Assembly (NCBI GenBank): GCA_044869895.1
Contig: JBIOXZ010000161.1
Coordinates: 1 to 9,582 of the forward strand
Reading direction: 5' to 3'
Length of the DNA stretch: 9,582 nucleotides
DNA from: AC-69 sp044869895
GTDB taxonomy: Bacteria; Actinomycetota; UBA4738; HRBIN12
Below the pieces are notes generated by a model. That model did not search any database and was not told the origin of the DNA. It saw nothing but the letters and a program-made list of their open reading frames with translations. Each line of letters opens with the position of its first letter. Positions within the stretch are counted from its first letter, which is position 1. Positions 1-6,319 of this stretch are shown here, in pieces. The position numbers and the translations under genes were made by a program.

Positions 1-10
1 GCGAAAGGGG

Positions 11-23
11 TTTGTCTGACAAA
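11..23. promoter_or_regulatory. Probable GntR-family operator
   Basis: The 13-mer TTTGTCTGACAAA is a perfect 6-bp inverted repeat (TTTGTC/GACAAA) around one central T. The core TGTC-T-GACA fits the general GntR-superfamily operator pattern, GT and AC half-sites around a short centre. It lies 30 bp before a GntR regulator gene and overlaps the candidate -35 hexamer, so repression by the product of the next gene is the simple reading. The site is seen directly; the partner is inferred. Confidence 0.6.
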
Positions 24-45
24 TAGGATCCCTTTGGGATAGGGT
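16..45 (+). promoter_or_regulatory. Candidate promoter of the GntR-aldolase-dehydrogenase-kinase operon
   Basis: A -35-like CTGACA (16-21, 5 of 6 to TTGACA) is followed after 18 bp by TAGGGT (40-45), which fits the actinobacterial -10 pattern TANNNT. The -10 ends 8 nt before the GTG at 54, and no clear Shine-Dalgarno precedes that GTG, so the mRNA may be leaderless. A second TANNNT box, TAGGAT (24-29), is an alternative -10. Between them lies a small inverted repeat ATCCC-TTT-GGGAT (28-40) that could be a second regulator contact. Confidence 0.45.
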
Positions 46-53
46 TCGGGGTT

Positions 54-803
54 GTGAGGACGAGAGAGGGCAGGGGGCTGTGGTCCTCGATCCGGGAGGA
101 GCTGGCCCAGCGGATCGCCTCCGGGAAGATGCCCCCCGGCTCTCAGCTGCCCCCCGAGCCGGAGCTCGCGACGGGGTTCGGGGTGTCCCGAGCCACCCTG
201 CGCGAGGCGCTCCGATCCTTGGAGGAGGACGGGTTCCTGACCAGGACCAGGGGGGCGGGAACGTTCGTCACGCACCGGCCTCGCCTCCGCAACAACCTGG
301 ACGTGAACTTCGGCGTGACCGACGCGATCCGGGCGGCGGGGATGGAGCCGGGGTCCGAGGCGGTCCAGGTCGTCGAGCGTCCCTCGTCACCCGACGTGGC
401 GAGACGACTCGCCGTCCCATCAGGCTCCCCCATCGTGGCGGTCGAGCGGGTCCGCACGGCGGATCGCCGGCCGGTCGTGTACTCCCGGGACACCATGCCG
501 AAGACCGTGGCGAGGGACTGGTCGGACCTCGTCGAACGGATCTCGGGCCAGTCGATCTACGAATACCTTGAACGGGACCGGGGGATCGTTGTCTACCATG
601 GGGTGGCGAGCTTCCGGCCGATCAAGGCGGATCGGACCGTGGCCAGCCGGTTGCGGGTCATCAAGGGAGCGCTCCTCCTGTACATCCGCCAGGTCGACTA
701 CGACGACCAGGGCCGACCGGTCCTTCTCTCGGACGAGTACCACCTGGCCGATGCGTTCGAGTTCACCGTGGTCCGGCGGGGACCGGGGAGGAGGTTCGGG
801 TGA
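54..803 (+). CDS. GntR family transcriptional regulator with UTRA effector domain
   Basis: A 249-aa DNA-binding regulator. Residues 9-72 form the GntR winged helix-turn-helix, with the family pattern GVSRATLREALRSLEEDGF (43-61) and wing GAGTFV (67-72). Residues about 80-240 match the UTRA (HutC-type) fold that binds a small effector, often a sugar phosphate or amino-acid-like ligand. In the LPSERELA segment typical of the family this protein reads LPPEPELA (32-39), losing an arginine that often lies near DNA, so its recognition may differ slightly. The GTG start has no clear Shine-Dalgarno and is probably leaderless. The stop overlaps the aldolase start as GTGA. Being first in the operon and behind a GntR-like operator, it probably regulates itself and the three catabolic genes. 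The effector is unknown, probably a pathway intermediate. Confidence 0.9.
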   Translation: MRTREGRGLWSSIREELAQRIASGKMPPGSQLPPEPELATGFGVSRATLREALRSLEEDGFLTRTRGAGTFVTHRPRLRNNLDVNFGVTDAIRAAGMEPGSEAVQVVERPSSPDVARRLAVPSGSPIVAVERVRTADRRPVVYSRDTMPKTVARDWSDLVERISGQSIYEYLERDRGIVVYHGVASFRPIKADRTVASRLRVIKGALLLYIRQVDYDDQGRPVLLSDEYHLADAFEFTVVRRGPGRRFG

Positions 804-1636
804 ACGTCCAGACCGGCACGTCCATGCGCCTGAGACGCGTGATCGACCCCGCCGGGATGTCGGTGATCTGCGCACTCGACCACGGCATGACCTCGCCGCA
901 GTTTCTGGAGCCTCTCGCCGACATCGCATCGAGGACGGCCGATGCCGTCGCGGGAGGTGCCAACGTGATCATGATGAGCAAGGGCATGATCCGCATGGCT
1001 GCGCCGGCGTTCGCCCGCGAGACGGCGCTTGCCCTGCTCCTGTCGGCGTCGGCGAACCCCGACGGCGCACGTCCCGAAGTGGTCCAGATCGCCGAGGTGG
1101 AGGAGGCTCTTCGCCTTGGGGCCGATGCAGTGGTGCTGTTCACCGCGCTCGGTGGCGACGGCGAGCCGGAGATGATTCGCACCCTCGCCGCCGTGAGCCG
1201 GGAGTGCCAGAGGCTGGACATGCCGTTCATCGCCGAGGCCGAGTTCCCCACCACGTACGCGTCGGTCGAGGACCTCAAAGACGAGTACGGGTTCGAGTAC
1301 CTGCGGCGCGACGTTCGGCTCTGCGCGGAGCTGGGGGCCGACATCGTCAAGACGAACTGGCCCGGGGATGCCGACTCCTTCGCCAAGTTGGTGGAAGCCA
1401 CGTCGGGCATCCCCGTCGTCCTGGCGGGAGGGTCCCGGCTCGAGGATCGCGAGCTTCTGGTGCGGATGGAGCAGGCCGTGGCCGCCGGGGCCATCGGGTG
1501 CTCGGTGGGACGCAATATCTTCATGCATCGGTCCCCTGAAGGCATCACCCGCGCCCTGTCGCGCGTGATCCGGGAGAGGTGGAGCGCCGACAAGGCCCAC
1601 GAGGCCCTCCTGGATGAGCTGGGAGGTCGGGGGTGA
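800..1636 (+). CDS. Class I (Schiff-base) aldolase of the DhnA/FbaB/LsrF family
   Basis: A 278-aa TIM-barrel lyase of the DhnA family (archaeal-type fructose-bisphosphate aldolase, aminodideoxyheptulosonate synthase, LsrF thiolase). Seen: the N-terminal ALDHG motif (25-29, acidic D27), the Schiff-base lysine K184 in DIVKTNW, and the phosphate-binding loops AGGSR (209-213) and VGRNIFMH (236-243). At the place of the YPRG motif, whose Tyr is the acid/base of archaeal FBP aldolase, this protein appears to read F149-PTT, so ordinary FBP aldolase activity is doubtful. The start is GTG at 800, overlapping the GntR stop as GTGA, with a strong Shine-Dalgarno GGGGAGGAGG just before it. Given the dehydrogenase and kinase downstream, it probably cleaves a phosphorylated ketose or dicarbonyl. 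The family call is firm; the substrate is unknown. Confidence 0.85.
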   Translation: MNVQTGTSMRLRRVIDPAGMSVICALDHGMTSPQFLEPLADIASRTADAVAGGANVIMMSKGMIRMAAPAFARETALALLLSASANPDGARPEVVQIAEVEEALRLGADAVVLFTALGGDGEPEMIRTLAAVSRECQRLDMPFIAEAEFPTTYASVEDLKDEYGFEYLRRDVRLCAELGADIVKTNWPGDADSFAKLVEATSGIPVVLAGGSRLEDRELLVRMEQAVAAGAIGCSVGRNIFMHRSPEGITRALSRVIRERWSADKAHEALLDELGGRG

Positions 1637-2697
1637 GGGCCGCCTTCATGCACGACGTCGAGGTGGTGAAGGTCGAGGAGACAGACGAACCGCACCTCGA
1701 TCCGGAGGGCGCGATCATCCAGGTCGAGGCCTGCGGGATCTGCGGCACCGACGCGCGTACGTTCTTCAACGGCGATCCGCGCGCCCCGGCCCCCTGGGTG
1801 CTCGGGCACGAGCCCGTGGGAACCGTGGTCGAGGTGGGGGCCGGTGCCAAGCTCCCAGCGGGGGTGACGAAGGGCGCGCGGGTCTTCCTGGGGTCGATCC
1901 TCACGTGCGGCGAGTGCGCGTGGTGCGCGGACGGCCGCGAGAACCTGTGCGAGCGCGAGGAGCTGTACGGATACGCGCCGCACCACGGCGCGTACGCGGA
2001 GTACGCGGCGGTGCCGCCCATCGCCACGAAGAACCTCATCGCACTACCGTCCGAACTCCCCTCCGACTTGGCCACGGTGGCCGACCCGTTCGCTTGCGCC
2101 CTGAACGGCGCTGAGGTGCTCGACACTCGCTACGGGGACACCGTCACGATCATCGGGGCGGGGCCGATCGGCTGCTGGCAGGCGGTCCTTGCCCGAGACC
2201 GAGGCGCGGGCCGCGTGTACCTCACCGAAGTGAGCAAGGAACGGCTGGAGATCGCCCTGGAGGCAGTGGGGCAGTTCGTGGACGACGCCTGGGTGGCCGG
2301 CGAGGACAACGGCGTGGAAGAGCTGCTCTCCCGCACCGGCGGGGCCGGTGCCGACCGAGTCATCGTGGCGGCACCGTCGAAACAGGCGCAGCAGGCCGCA
2401 CTGTTCATGGCGGCCAAGCAGGCCCGGCTCGTCTATTTCGCGGGCCTGCCGAAAGCCGATCCGGTGAGCCCGCTCGACATGAATCAGCTGCACTACAAAG
2501 AGCTCACGGTCCTGGGATCCTACGGCTGCACGCCGCGGCAATACCGCATCACGATGGACTACCTGAACCGGCGGCGGGACGATCTCGGGCGCATCGTCAC
2601 GCATCGATTCCCACTGGACCGGATCGCGGAGGCCTTCGCCACGATCCGGGCCGGCACCGGGCTGAAGATGGTGGTCGAGCCCGGAGCGTCGGCGTGA
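1633..2697 (+). CDS. Zinc-dependent medium-chain alcohol/polyol dehydrogenase
   Basis: A 354-aa MDR-superfamily oxidoreductase in the sorbitol/threonine/scyllo-inosose dehydrogenase group. The GroES-like domain carries catalytic zinc ligands C37 (GICGTD), H59-E60 (GHE) and probably D151 in ADPFACALNG. Most polyol dehydrogenases have Glu at the last site; Asp is known in the Thermoanaerobacter secondary alcohol dehydrogenase. The structural zinc is held by C92, C95, C98 and C106. The Rossmann domain has GAGPIG (175-180), and E199 at the end of the second strand favours NAD(H). GTG at 1633 overlaps the aldolase stop as GTGA, with GGGAGG 6 nt upstream. In the operon it probably oxidises a secondary hydroxyl to the keto sugar used by the kinase, or reduces a carbonyl product. 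The exact substrate is unknown. Confidence 0.88.
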   Translation: MRAAFMHDVEVVKVEETDEPHLDPEGAIIQVEACGICGTDARTFFNGDPRAPAPWVLGHEPVGTVVEVGAGAKLPAGVTKGARVFLGSILTCGECAWCADGRENLCEREELYGYAPHHGAYAEYAAVPPIATKNLIALPSELPSDLATVADPFACALNGAEVLDTRYGDTVTIIGAGPIGCWQAVLARDRGAGRVYLTEVSKERLEIALEAVGQFVDDAWVAGEDNGVEELLSRTGGAGADRVIVAAPSKQAQQAALFMAAKQARLVYFAGLPKADPVSPLDMNQLHYKELTVLGSYGCTPRQYRITMDYLNRRRDDLGRIVTHRFPLDRIAEAFATIRAGTGLKMVVEPGASA

Positions 2698-4217
2698 CCG
2701 GGCCGTACGTCATCGGGTGCGACGTCGGTAGCCAGGGGACGAACGCCGCTCTGTACGCGGCGGACGGAACCCTCGTCGCCTCTGCGTACGAGGGGTACGA
2801 CCTCGCGTTCCCTCGTCCCGGGTGGGCCGAGCAGGATCCGACAGAGTGGACCACCGCAGTGAGCGACACCGTCGGCAAGCTGGTGCAGGAGGTGCCGGAG
2901 GGCCCGAGCGCGATCAAGGGCCTGTCGTTCGGGAGCCAGCTCGACGGTATGGTGGCATGCGACGCAGGGGGGAGGCCGCTCCGCCCCGCGATGATCTGGA
3001 TGGATCGGCGTGCCGAGGCCCAGGCCGCGGCCCTCGCAGAGAGGATGGCGCCGTCCGATTTCTATCGCCACGTGGGTGCGAACCTCGACTCATCGCACGC
3101 CGTGTTCAAGGCGCTGTGGATCCGCGACGAGGAGCCCGAGGTGTTCTCGGATGCCGCCCACTTCATGCCGCCCGGGTCGTTCGTGCTTCGGGATGTGACC
3201 GGGGTGCTCGCCGTCGACTACTCGAACGCGTCGTCCCTCGCGCTCCTCGACCCCAGGACGCGGACGTGGTCCGACCCGGTTCTCGAGGCGGTGGGGCTGT
3301 CTCCCACGCAACTGCCCGTGCTCGCCGCCGGGACGGAGGCGGTCGGCACCGTCACCTCTTCGTTTGCCGAGGCGACGGGGCTGTCCCCCGCCACCCTGGT
3401 GGCGGTGGGTTGCGGCGACGAGATGGCGGCAACGCTCGGGGCGGGCGTGTACTCGCCTGGCGAGGTGTGCGACGTGGTGGGGACGGCGGAGCCCGTATGC
3501 GCCGCGTCCGACCTGCCCCGGGAGGACCCCACCATGCTGGTGGAGTGCCACCCGCACGCCGACCCGGCGGTGTGGCTCCTGGAGAACCCGGGCTTCGTCT
3601 CCGGCGGCAACCTGCGGTGGTTCCGGGACGAGTTCGCTCCGCTCGAGCGCCAGTCCGAGGCCGAAGGCAAAGGCGACGCTTTCGACCTGCTCGCGGAGGA
3701 CGCGGCCGGGGTCCCGCCCGGCTCCGAGGGACTGGTGTTCCTGCCATGCATGCAGGGGGCCATGACGCCGGAGTGGAACGGGGCCGCCCGTGGCGTCTTC
3801 TACGGGCTCACGCTGGCTCACACCCGGGGGCACATGATGCGGGCCATCCTCGAGGGGAGCGCGTTCGGCCTTCGCGACATCCTGGACGCGATGGGGAACG
3901 CGGGACTCGGGGTTCGCCGGCTCACCATCGTCGGTGGGGGAGCGAAGGGACGGCTGTGGCGGCAGATCAAGGCGGACGTCACCGGCCTGCCGGTGCGGAT
4001 CCCGAAGAGCGTCGAGACGACGGCGACCGGCGCGGCCATCCTCGCGGCCGTGGGCTCACGGGTTCATGCCTCGGTTCCAGAGGCCGTGGCGTCGTTCGTG
4101 TCCTTCCAGCCCGACGAGCATCAGCCCGATCCAGAGAAGCGAGAGGCCTACGAGGAGGGCTACCAGAAGTACCGCGAGGTGTACTTCGCCCTGAAGCCCG
4201 TCTTCGCCTCGGGTTAG
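2694..4217 (+). CDS. FGGY-family carbohydrate kinase, XylB-like, specificity unknown
   Basis: A 507-aa ATP-dependent sugar kinase, normal length for FGGY enzymes. Domain I starts with the phosphate-binding GCDVGSQGTN (8-17, D10). The substrate region has SQLDG (81-85) and WMDRR (102-106); FKALWIRDEE (138-147) fits the first FGGY signature. The catalytic base is D242 in GCGDE. Domain II has RGVFYGLTLAHTRGHMMRAILEG (second signature), VGGGAKGRLW (413-422) and ETTATGAAILAA for ATP. Xylulokinases carry QMHG where this protein has QLDG, so D-xylulose is not assured; the best relatives could be xylulo-, ribulo- or autoinducer-2 (LsrK) kinases. GTG at 2694 overlaps the dehydrogenase stop as GTGA, with GGAG 7 nt upstream. 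It should phosphorylate the keto product that the aldolase then splits. Confidence 0.88.
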   Translation: MTGPYVIGCDVGSQGTNAALYAADGTLVASAYEGYDLAFPRPGWAEQDPTEWTTAVSDTVGKLVQEVPEGPSAIKGLSFGSQLDGMVACDAGGRPLRPAMIWMDRRAEAQAAALAERMAPSDFYRHVGANLDSSHAVFKALWIRDEEPEVFSDAAHFMPPGSFVLRDVTGVLAVDYSNASSLALLDPRTRTWSDPVLEAVGLSPTQLPVLAAGTEAVGTVTSSFAEATGLSPATLVAVGCGDEMAATLGAGVYSPGEVCDVVGTAEPVCAASDLPREDPTMLVECHPHADPAVWLLENPGFVSGGNLRWFRDEFAPLERQSEAEGKGDAFDLLAEDAAGVPPGSEGLVFLPCMQGAMTPEWNGAARGVFYGLTLAHTRGHMMRAILEGSAFGLRDILDAMGNAGLGVRRLTIVGGGAKGRLWRQIKADVTGLPVRIPKSVETTATGAAILAAVGSRVHASVPEAVASFVSFQPDEHQPDPEKREAYEEGYQKYREVYFALKPVFASG

Positions 4218-4223
4218 GCAGCG

Positions 4224-4805
4224 ATGGCCGAGCGCCGGGAGAAGAGATCGTGGCGACCCGCCCGCGTGTCGTCGATGCCCTCGGTGAAGGACGCGGCCCG
4301 GAGATTCTGCCCGCCCTACGTCGTCGCGGTGGAGGCTCCATGGGCGCTGCGCGTGAAGCTGACCGACCCCTCAGGCCGCCGCCCCGACATCTCGGTCGGC
4401 CACCGGCATGAGCGCCGTCTCTTCCTGAAGGCCAACTACCTCTCGCTCGCATCCACCGTTCCGGGCACGGGGCCCGAGCGAGACGCCGAGCTCACGTTCC
4501 GGTTCCGAGGACCCTTCTCGCATCAGCGGACGCGGTTGGGGTGGAAAGCTCCGGTCCCAGGCGGGCCCGAATGGCTCGCGCGGGCACAAGGTCCTTTGCT
4601 CGAGGCCGTCCGGGGGGTCGAGGCCGTGCAGTCGCTCCGCCTGAGGTGGTCCGCCGGGGAGGGCGCCTGGAAGGTTCGGCTTGAGACGCTGTCGGGATCC
4701 ATGATGACCGGCTTCATGACCCCGCTACCGGTCGCCGTCCCATTCGATCAGCGCGAGGCGGATTCGTTCATTGCCCTCGTTGATGTCTTGTCTTCCCCAG
4801 CCTGA
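4224..4805 (+). CDS. Unrecognised conserved-looking protein, 193 aa
   Basis: I do not recognise this protein. It begins 6 nt after the kinase stop on the same strand, so co-transcription is likely, but its start lacks a good Shine-Dalgarno and an internal ATG at 4275 (MPSVKDAARRF) is an alternative. The first 17 residues are strongly basic. The rest looks like a soluble alpha/beta protein: strands near PYVVAVEAPWALRVKL and DAELTFRFRGPF, a helix-rich middle (WLARAQGPLLEAVRGV), a strand WKVRLETLSG, and a C-terminal helix DQREADSFIALVDVLSS. No signal peptide, membrane segment, cofactor motif or cysteine cluster is visible. Codon use is like its neighbours (G/C in third position), which supports real coding. 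It converges with the dehydrogenase that ends 16 bp further on. Confidence 0.65.
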   Translation: MAERREKRSWRPARVSSMPSVKDAARRFCPPYVVAVEAPWALRVKLTDPSGRRPDISVGHRHERRLFLKANYLSLASTVPGTGPERDAELTFRFRGPFSHQRTRLGWKAPVPGGPEWLARAQGPLLEAVRGVEAVQSLRLRWSAGEGAWKVRLETLSGSMMTGFMTPLPVAVPFDQREADSFIALVDVLSSPA

Positions 4806-4820
4806 CCCTCGGTACGCCGC

Positions 4821-5597
4821 CTACTCCGGCGTGACGTAGGCCGCCGTGATGCCCCCGTCCACCACGAGGGCGGCCCCGGTCATGTACGAGGACTCGTCGG
4901 AGGCCAGGAACAGCGCCGCCTTGGCGATCTCCTCGGCCTGGCCGAAGCGGCCCATCGGGATGTGCACCAGCCGGCGTTGCCGCCGGGCAGGGTCCGCCAG
5001 CAGCTCCTGGAGCAGCGGGGTCTCGATGGGCCCGGGGCACAGGGCGTTCGCGCGCACGCCCCTGCGGGCGAACTCCACGGCGATCTCCCGGGTCATCGAC
5101 AACACGCCCCCCTTCGAGGCCGTGTAGGCGATCTGCGGGGTGGCCGCCCCCATCAGCGCCACGAACGAGGCAACGTTGACGATCGAGCCCCCTCCTGACC
5201 CGATGATCGCCGGGATCCCGTAGCGGCACCCCAGGTACACGCCCTTGAGATTGATGCCGATCGTGAGATCCCACACCTCCTCGGGCGTCTCGGTCACCGA
5301 GCCGTCCCGTTCCGGGAAGACCCCGGCATTGTTGTAGAGGACGGTGAGCCCTCCGAAGGTGTCCACGGCGAAGCGCACCATGGCCTCGGCGTCGGAGGCC
5401 CGCGACACGTCGGCGTGCACGTACGCCGCCTGCGCGCCACCGTCGCGGATGGCCGCCGCAACCGCCTCCCCGGCCTCGTCGGCGACGTCGGTGAGCACGA
5501 CCTTGGCCCCTTCCTGCGCGAACAGGTGCGAGGCCACCTTCCCCATACCACTCGCCCCCCCGGTGATCAATGCCACCTTGCCGTCCAGCCGGCCCAT
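4821..5597 (-). CDS. Classical short-chain dehydrogenase/reductase (SDR)
   Basis: A 258-aa NAD(P)-dependent oxidoreductase with all classical SDR motifs: TGGASGMG (12-19) for the nucleotide, D37 after the second strand favouring NAD(H), D63-V64 for the adenine ring, NNAG (89-92), and the tetrad N116, S144, Y158, K162 (YTASK). The C-terminal part has PGPIETP and the usual VVDGG end. I place the start at the ATG at 5597 (MGRLDGKVALITGG), because GGAAGGGAG lies 7 nt before it on this strand; an ATG at 5615 would add only six residues and has no good Shine-Dalgarno. It is convergent with the operon to its left and divergent from the Gre gene. The substrate is unknown; a polyol, sugar or hydroxy-acyl compound is possible, and a link to the neighbouring operon is speculative. 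Confidence 0.88.
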   Translation of the reverse strand: MGRLDGKVALITGGASGMGKVASHLFAQEGAKVVLTDVADEAGEAVAAAIRDGGAQAAYVHADVSRASDAEAMVRFAVDTFGGLTVLYNNAGVFPERDGSVTETPEEVWDLTIGINLKGVYLGCRYGIPAIIGSGGGSIVNVASFVALMGAATPQIAYTASKGGVLSMTREIAVEFARRGVRANALCPGPIETPLLQELLADPARRQRRLVHIPMGRFGQAEEIAKAALFLASDESSYMTGAALVVDGGITAAYVTPE

Positions 5598-5604
5598 CCC
5601 CACG

Positions 5605-5613
5605 CTCCCTTCC
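5605..5613 (-). promoter_or_regulatory. Ribosome binding site deciding the SDR start
   Basis: On the minus strand GGAAGGGAG ends 7 nt before the ATG at 5597. This favours that codon over the in-frame ATG at 5615, which overlaps the site itself. Confidence 0.6.
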
Positions 5614-5716
5614 ATCGCTCGCGGCCGGCCTCGCCCGACGCGGTCCGCGAATGCCTATCATCGACCACCAGCCGGCGGGCCAGGAACGGATCCCGCCACG
5701 GACAGGGAGACCAGGC

Positions 5717-5737
5717 CGCCGATTGGTAGATTCGGCG
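5717..5737. promoter_or_regulatory. Inverted repeat enclosing the -10 box of the Gre gene
   Basis: CGCCGA and TCGGCG form a perfect 6-bp inverted repeat separated by 9 nt. The right arm shares its first T with the -10-like TAGATT (5727-5732), which ends 9 nt before the ATG of the Gre gene. There is no Shine-Dalgarno, so transcription probably starts at or next to the ATG. A repressor dimer on this site would cover the -10. The repeat is seen directly; its operator role is inferred and no regulator is identified. Confidence 0.35.
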
Positions 5738-5741
5738 TTCG

Positions 5742-6278
5742 ATGGACCTTCCCGAAGAGCTGGCCAGCCGGCCACCGCGAAAGCCCGGTCAGGAGCCGAC
5801 GGCGACCATCACGCTCGAGGCATATGGGCGCCTGAGGGCCGAGCTGAACGAGCTGACCTCGTCCGGCCGTTCCCACATGGCCGAACGGCTGAAGGCGGCG
5901 CGTGAGCTCGGCGACATCCGCGAGAACGCCGAGTACGACTCGGCGAAGAACGAGCAGGCCCTCATGGAGTCGCGGATCCGGAGCCTGGAGCGGATGCTGC
6001 GAGATCCGGAGATCATCGAGGCGCCGCCCCGCTCCGACGTCGTGACGCCCGGGATGCTCGTGACGGTCAGGGCGCTGGACGACGAGGACCCCGACGACGA
6101 GACGTACCTGCTGGCCGAGTCGGCGGAGGAGCGGGCGACCGGAGTCCGAACCATCACCACCACGTCGCCGCTCGGTCAGGCCCTCATGGGCGCCCGTTCG
6201 CAAGAGCAGGTCTCGTACGAGGCGCCGGGCGGCACCTTCCGCTGCGTGGTCGTGAGCTTTCGGCCGAACGGCGGCTAA
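5742..6278 (+). CDS. GreA/GreB-family transcript cleavage factor
   Basis: A 178-aa protein of the GreA/GreB family, which enters the secondary channel of RNA polymerase and triggers cleavage of backtracked RNA. The N-terminal coiled coil runs from about residue 22 to 90 (TITLEAYGRLRAELNEL onward). Its tip carries GDIRENAEYDSAKNEQ with the two acidic residues D58 and E61 that hold the catalytic metal in GreA, so it should be active in cleavage rather than a Gfh-type inhibitor. The FKBP-like C-terminal domain follows, with SPLGQALMGA and a final YEAPGGTFRCVVVSF strand. The first 20 residues are an extra proline- and charge-rich extension over the usual 155-165 aa. Probably leaderless; single gene, divergent from the SDR. 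A paralogue of the housekeeping greA is possible. Confidence 0.88.
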   Translation: MDLPEELASRPPRKPGQEPTATITLEAYGRLRAELNELTSSGRSHMAERLKAARELGDIRENAEYDSAKNEQALMESRIRSLERMLRDPEIIEAPPRSDVVTPGMLVTVRALDDEDPDDETYLLAESAEERATGVRTITTTSPLGQALMGARSQEQVSYEAPGGTFRCVVVSFRPNGG

Positions 6279-6303
6279 CTTCGCCGCGGCTTCCCCGGAG
6301 GGG

Positions 6304-6309
6304 TAGCCT
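6304..6309 (+). promoter_or_regulatory. Candidate -10 box of the CDP-alcohol transferase gene
   Basis: TAGCCT fits TANNNT and ends 10 nt before the ATG at 6320, where no well-spaced Shine-Dalgarno exists; the GGAGGGG at 6297-6303 is too far (over 15 nt). No -35 is recognisable. The same arrangement is seen at other first genes in this window. The box also lies in a weak 5-bp hairpin (GGAGG 6297-6301, CCTCC 6307-6311) without a T-tract. Confidence 0.3.
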
Positions 6310-6319
6310 CCCGTACAGG

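Noticed and set aside
763..1986. Long antisense open frames over the aldolase and dehydrogenase (up to 407 codons), and a 335-codon frame over 4768-5775
   Set aside because: Arg/Ser/Pro-rich translations without any family motif; they mirror the high-GC third positions of the real genes on the other frame or strand.
800..4217. A complete autoinducer-2 (lsr) operon because of the LsrF-like and LsrK-like families
   Set aside because: No LsrG, LsrR or ABC transporter in view, the regulator is GntR/UTRA, and a zinc dehydrogenase is present; the family resemblance alone is not enough.
2822..4411. A 529-codon frame on the + strand overlapping the kinase
   Set aside because: Extremely Arg/Gly-rich, no recognisable domain; the kinase frame carries all FGGY motifs, so this is a composition artefact.
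4819..4841. Inverted repeat GCCTAC-N11-GTAGGC at the convergent ends of the 193-aa gene and the SDR gene, as a bidirectional terminator
   Set aside because: Only 6 bp of stem, an 11-nt loop, no T-tract, and it overlaps the SDR stop codon; too weak to call.
6297..6311. GGAGG-GGTAG-CCTCC hairpin after the Gre gene as a terminator
   Set aside because: Five-bp stem, no T-run, and the loop contains the start of the likely -10 box of the next gene.
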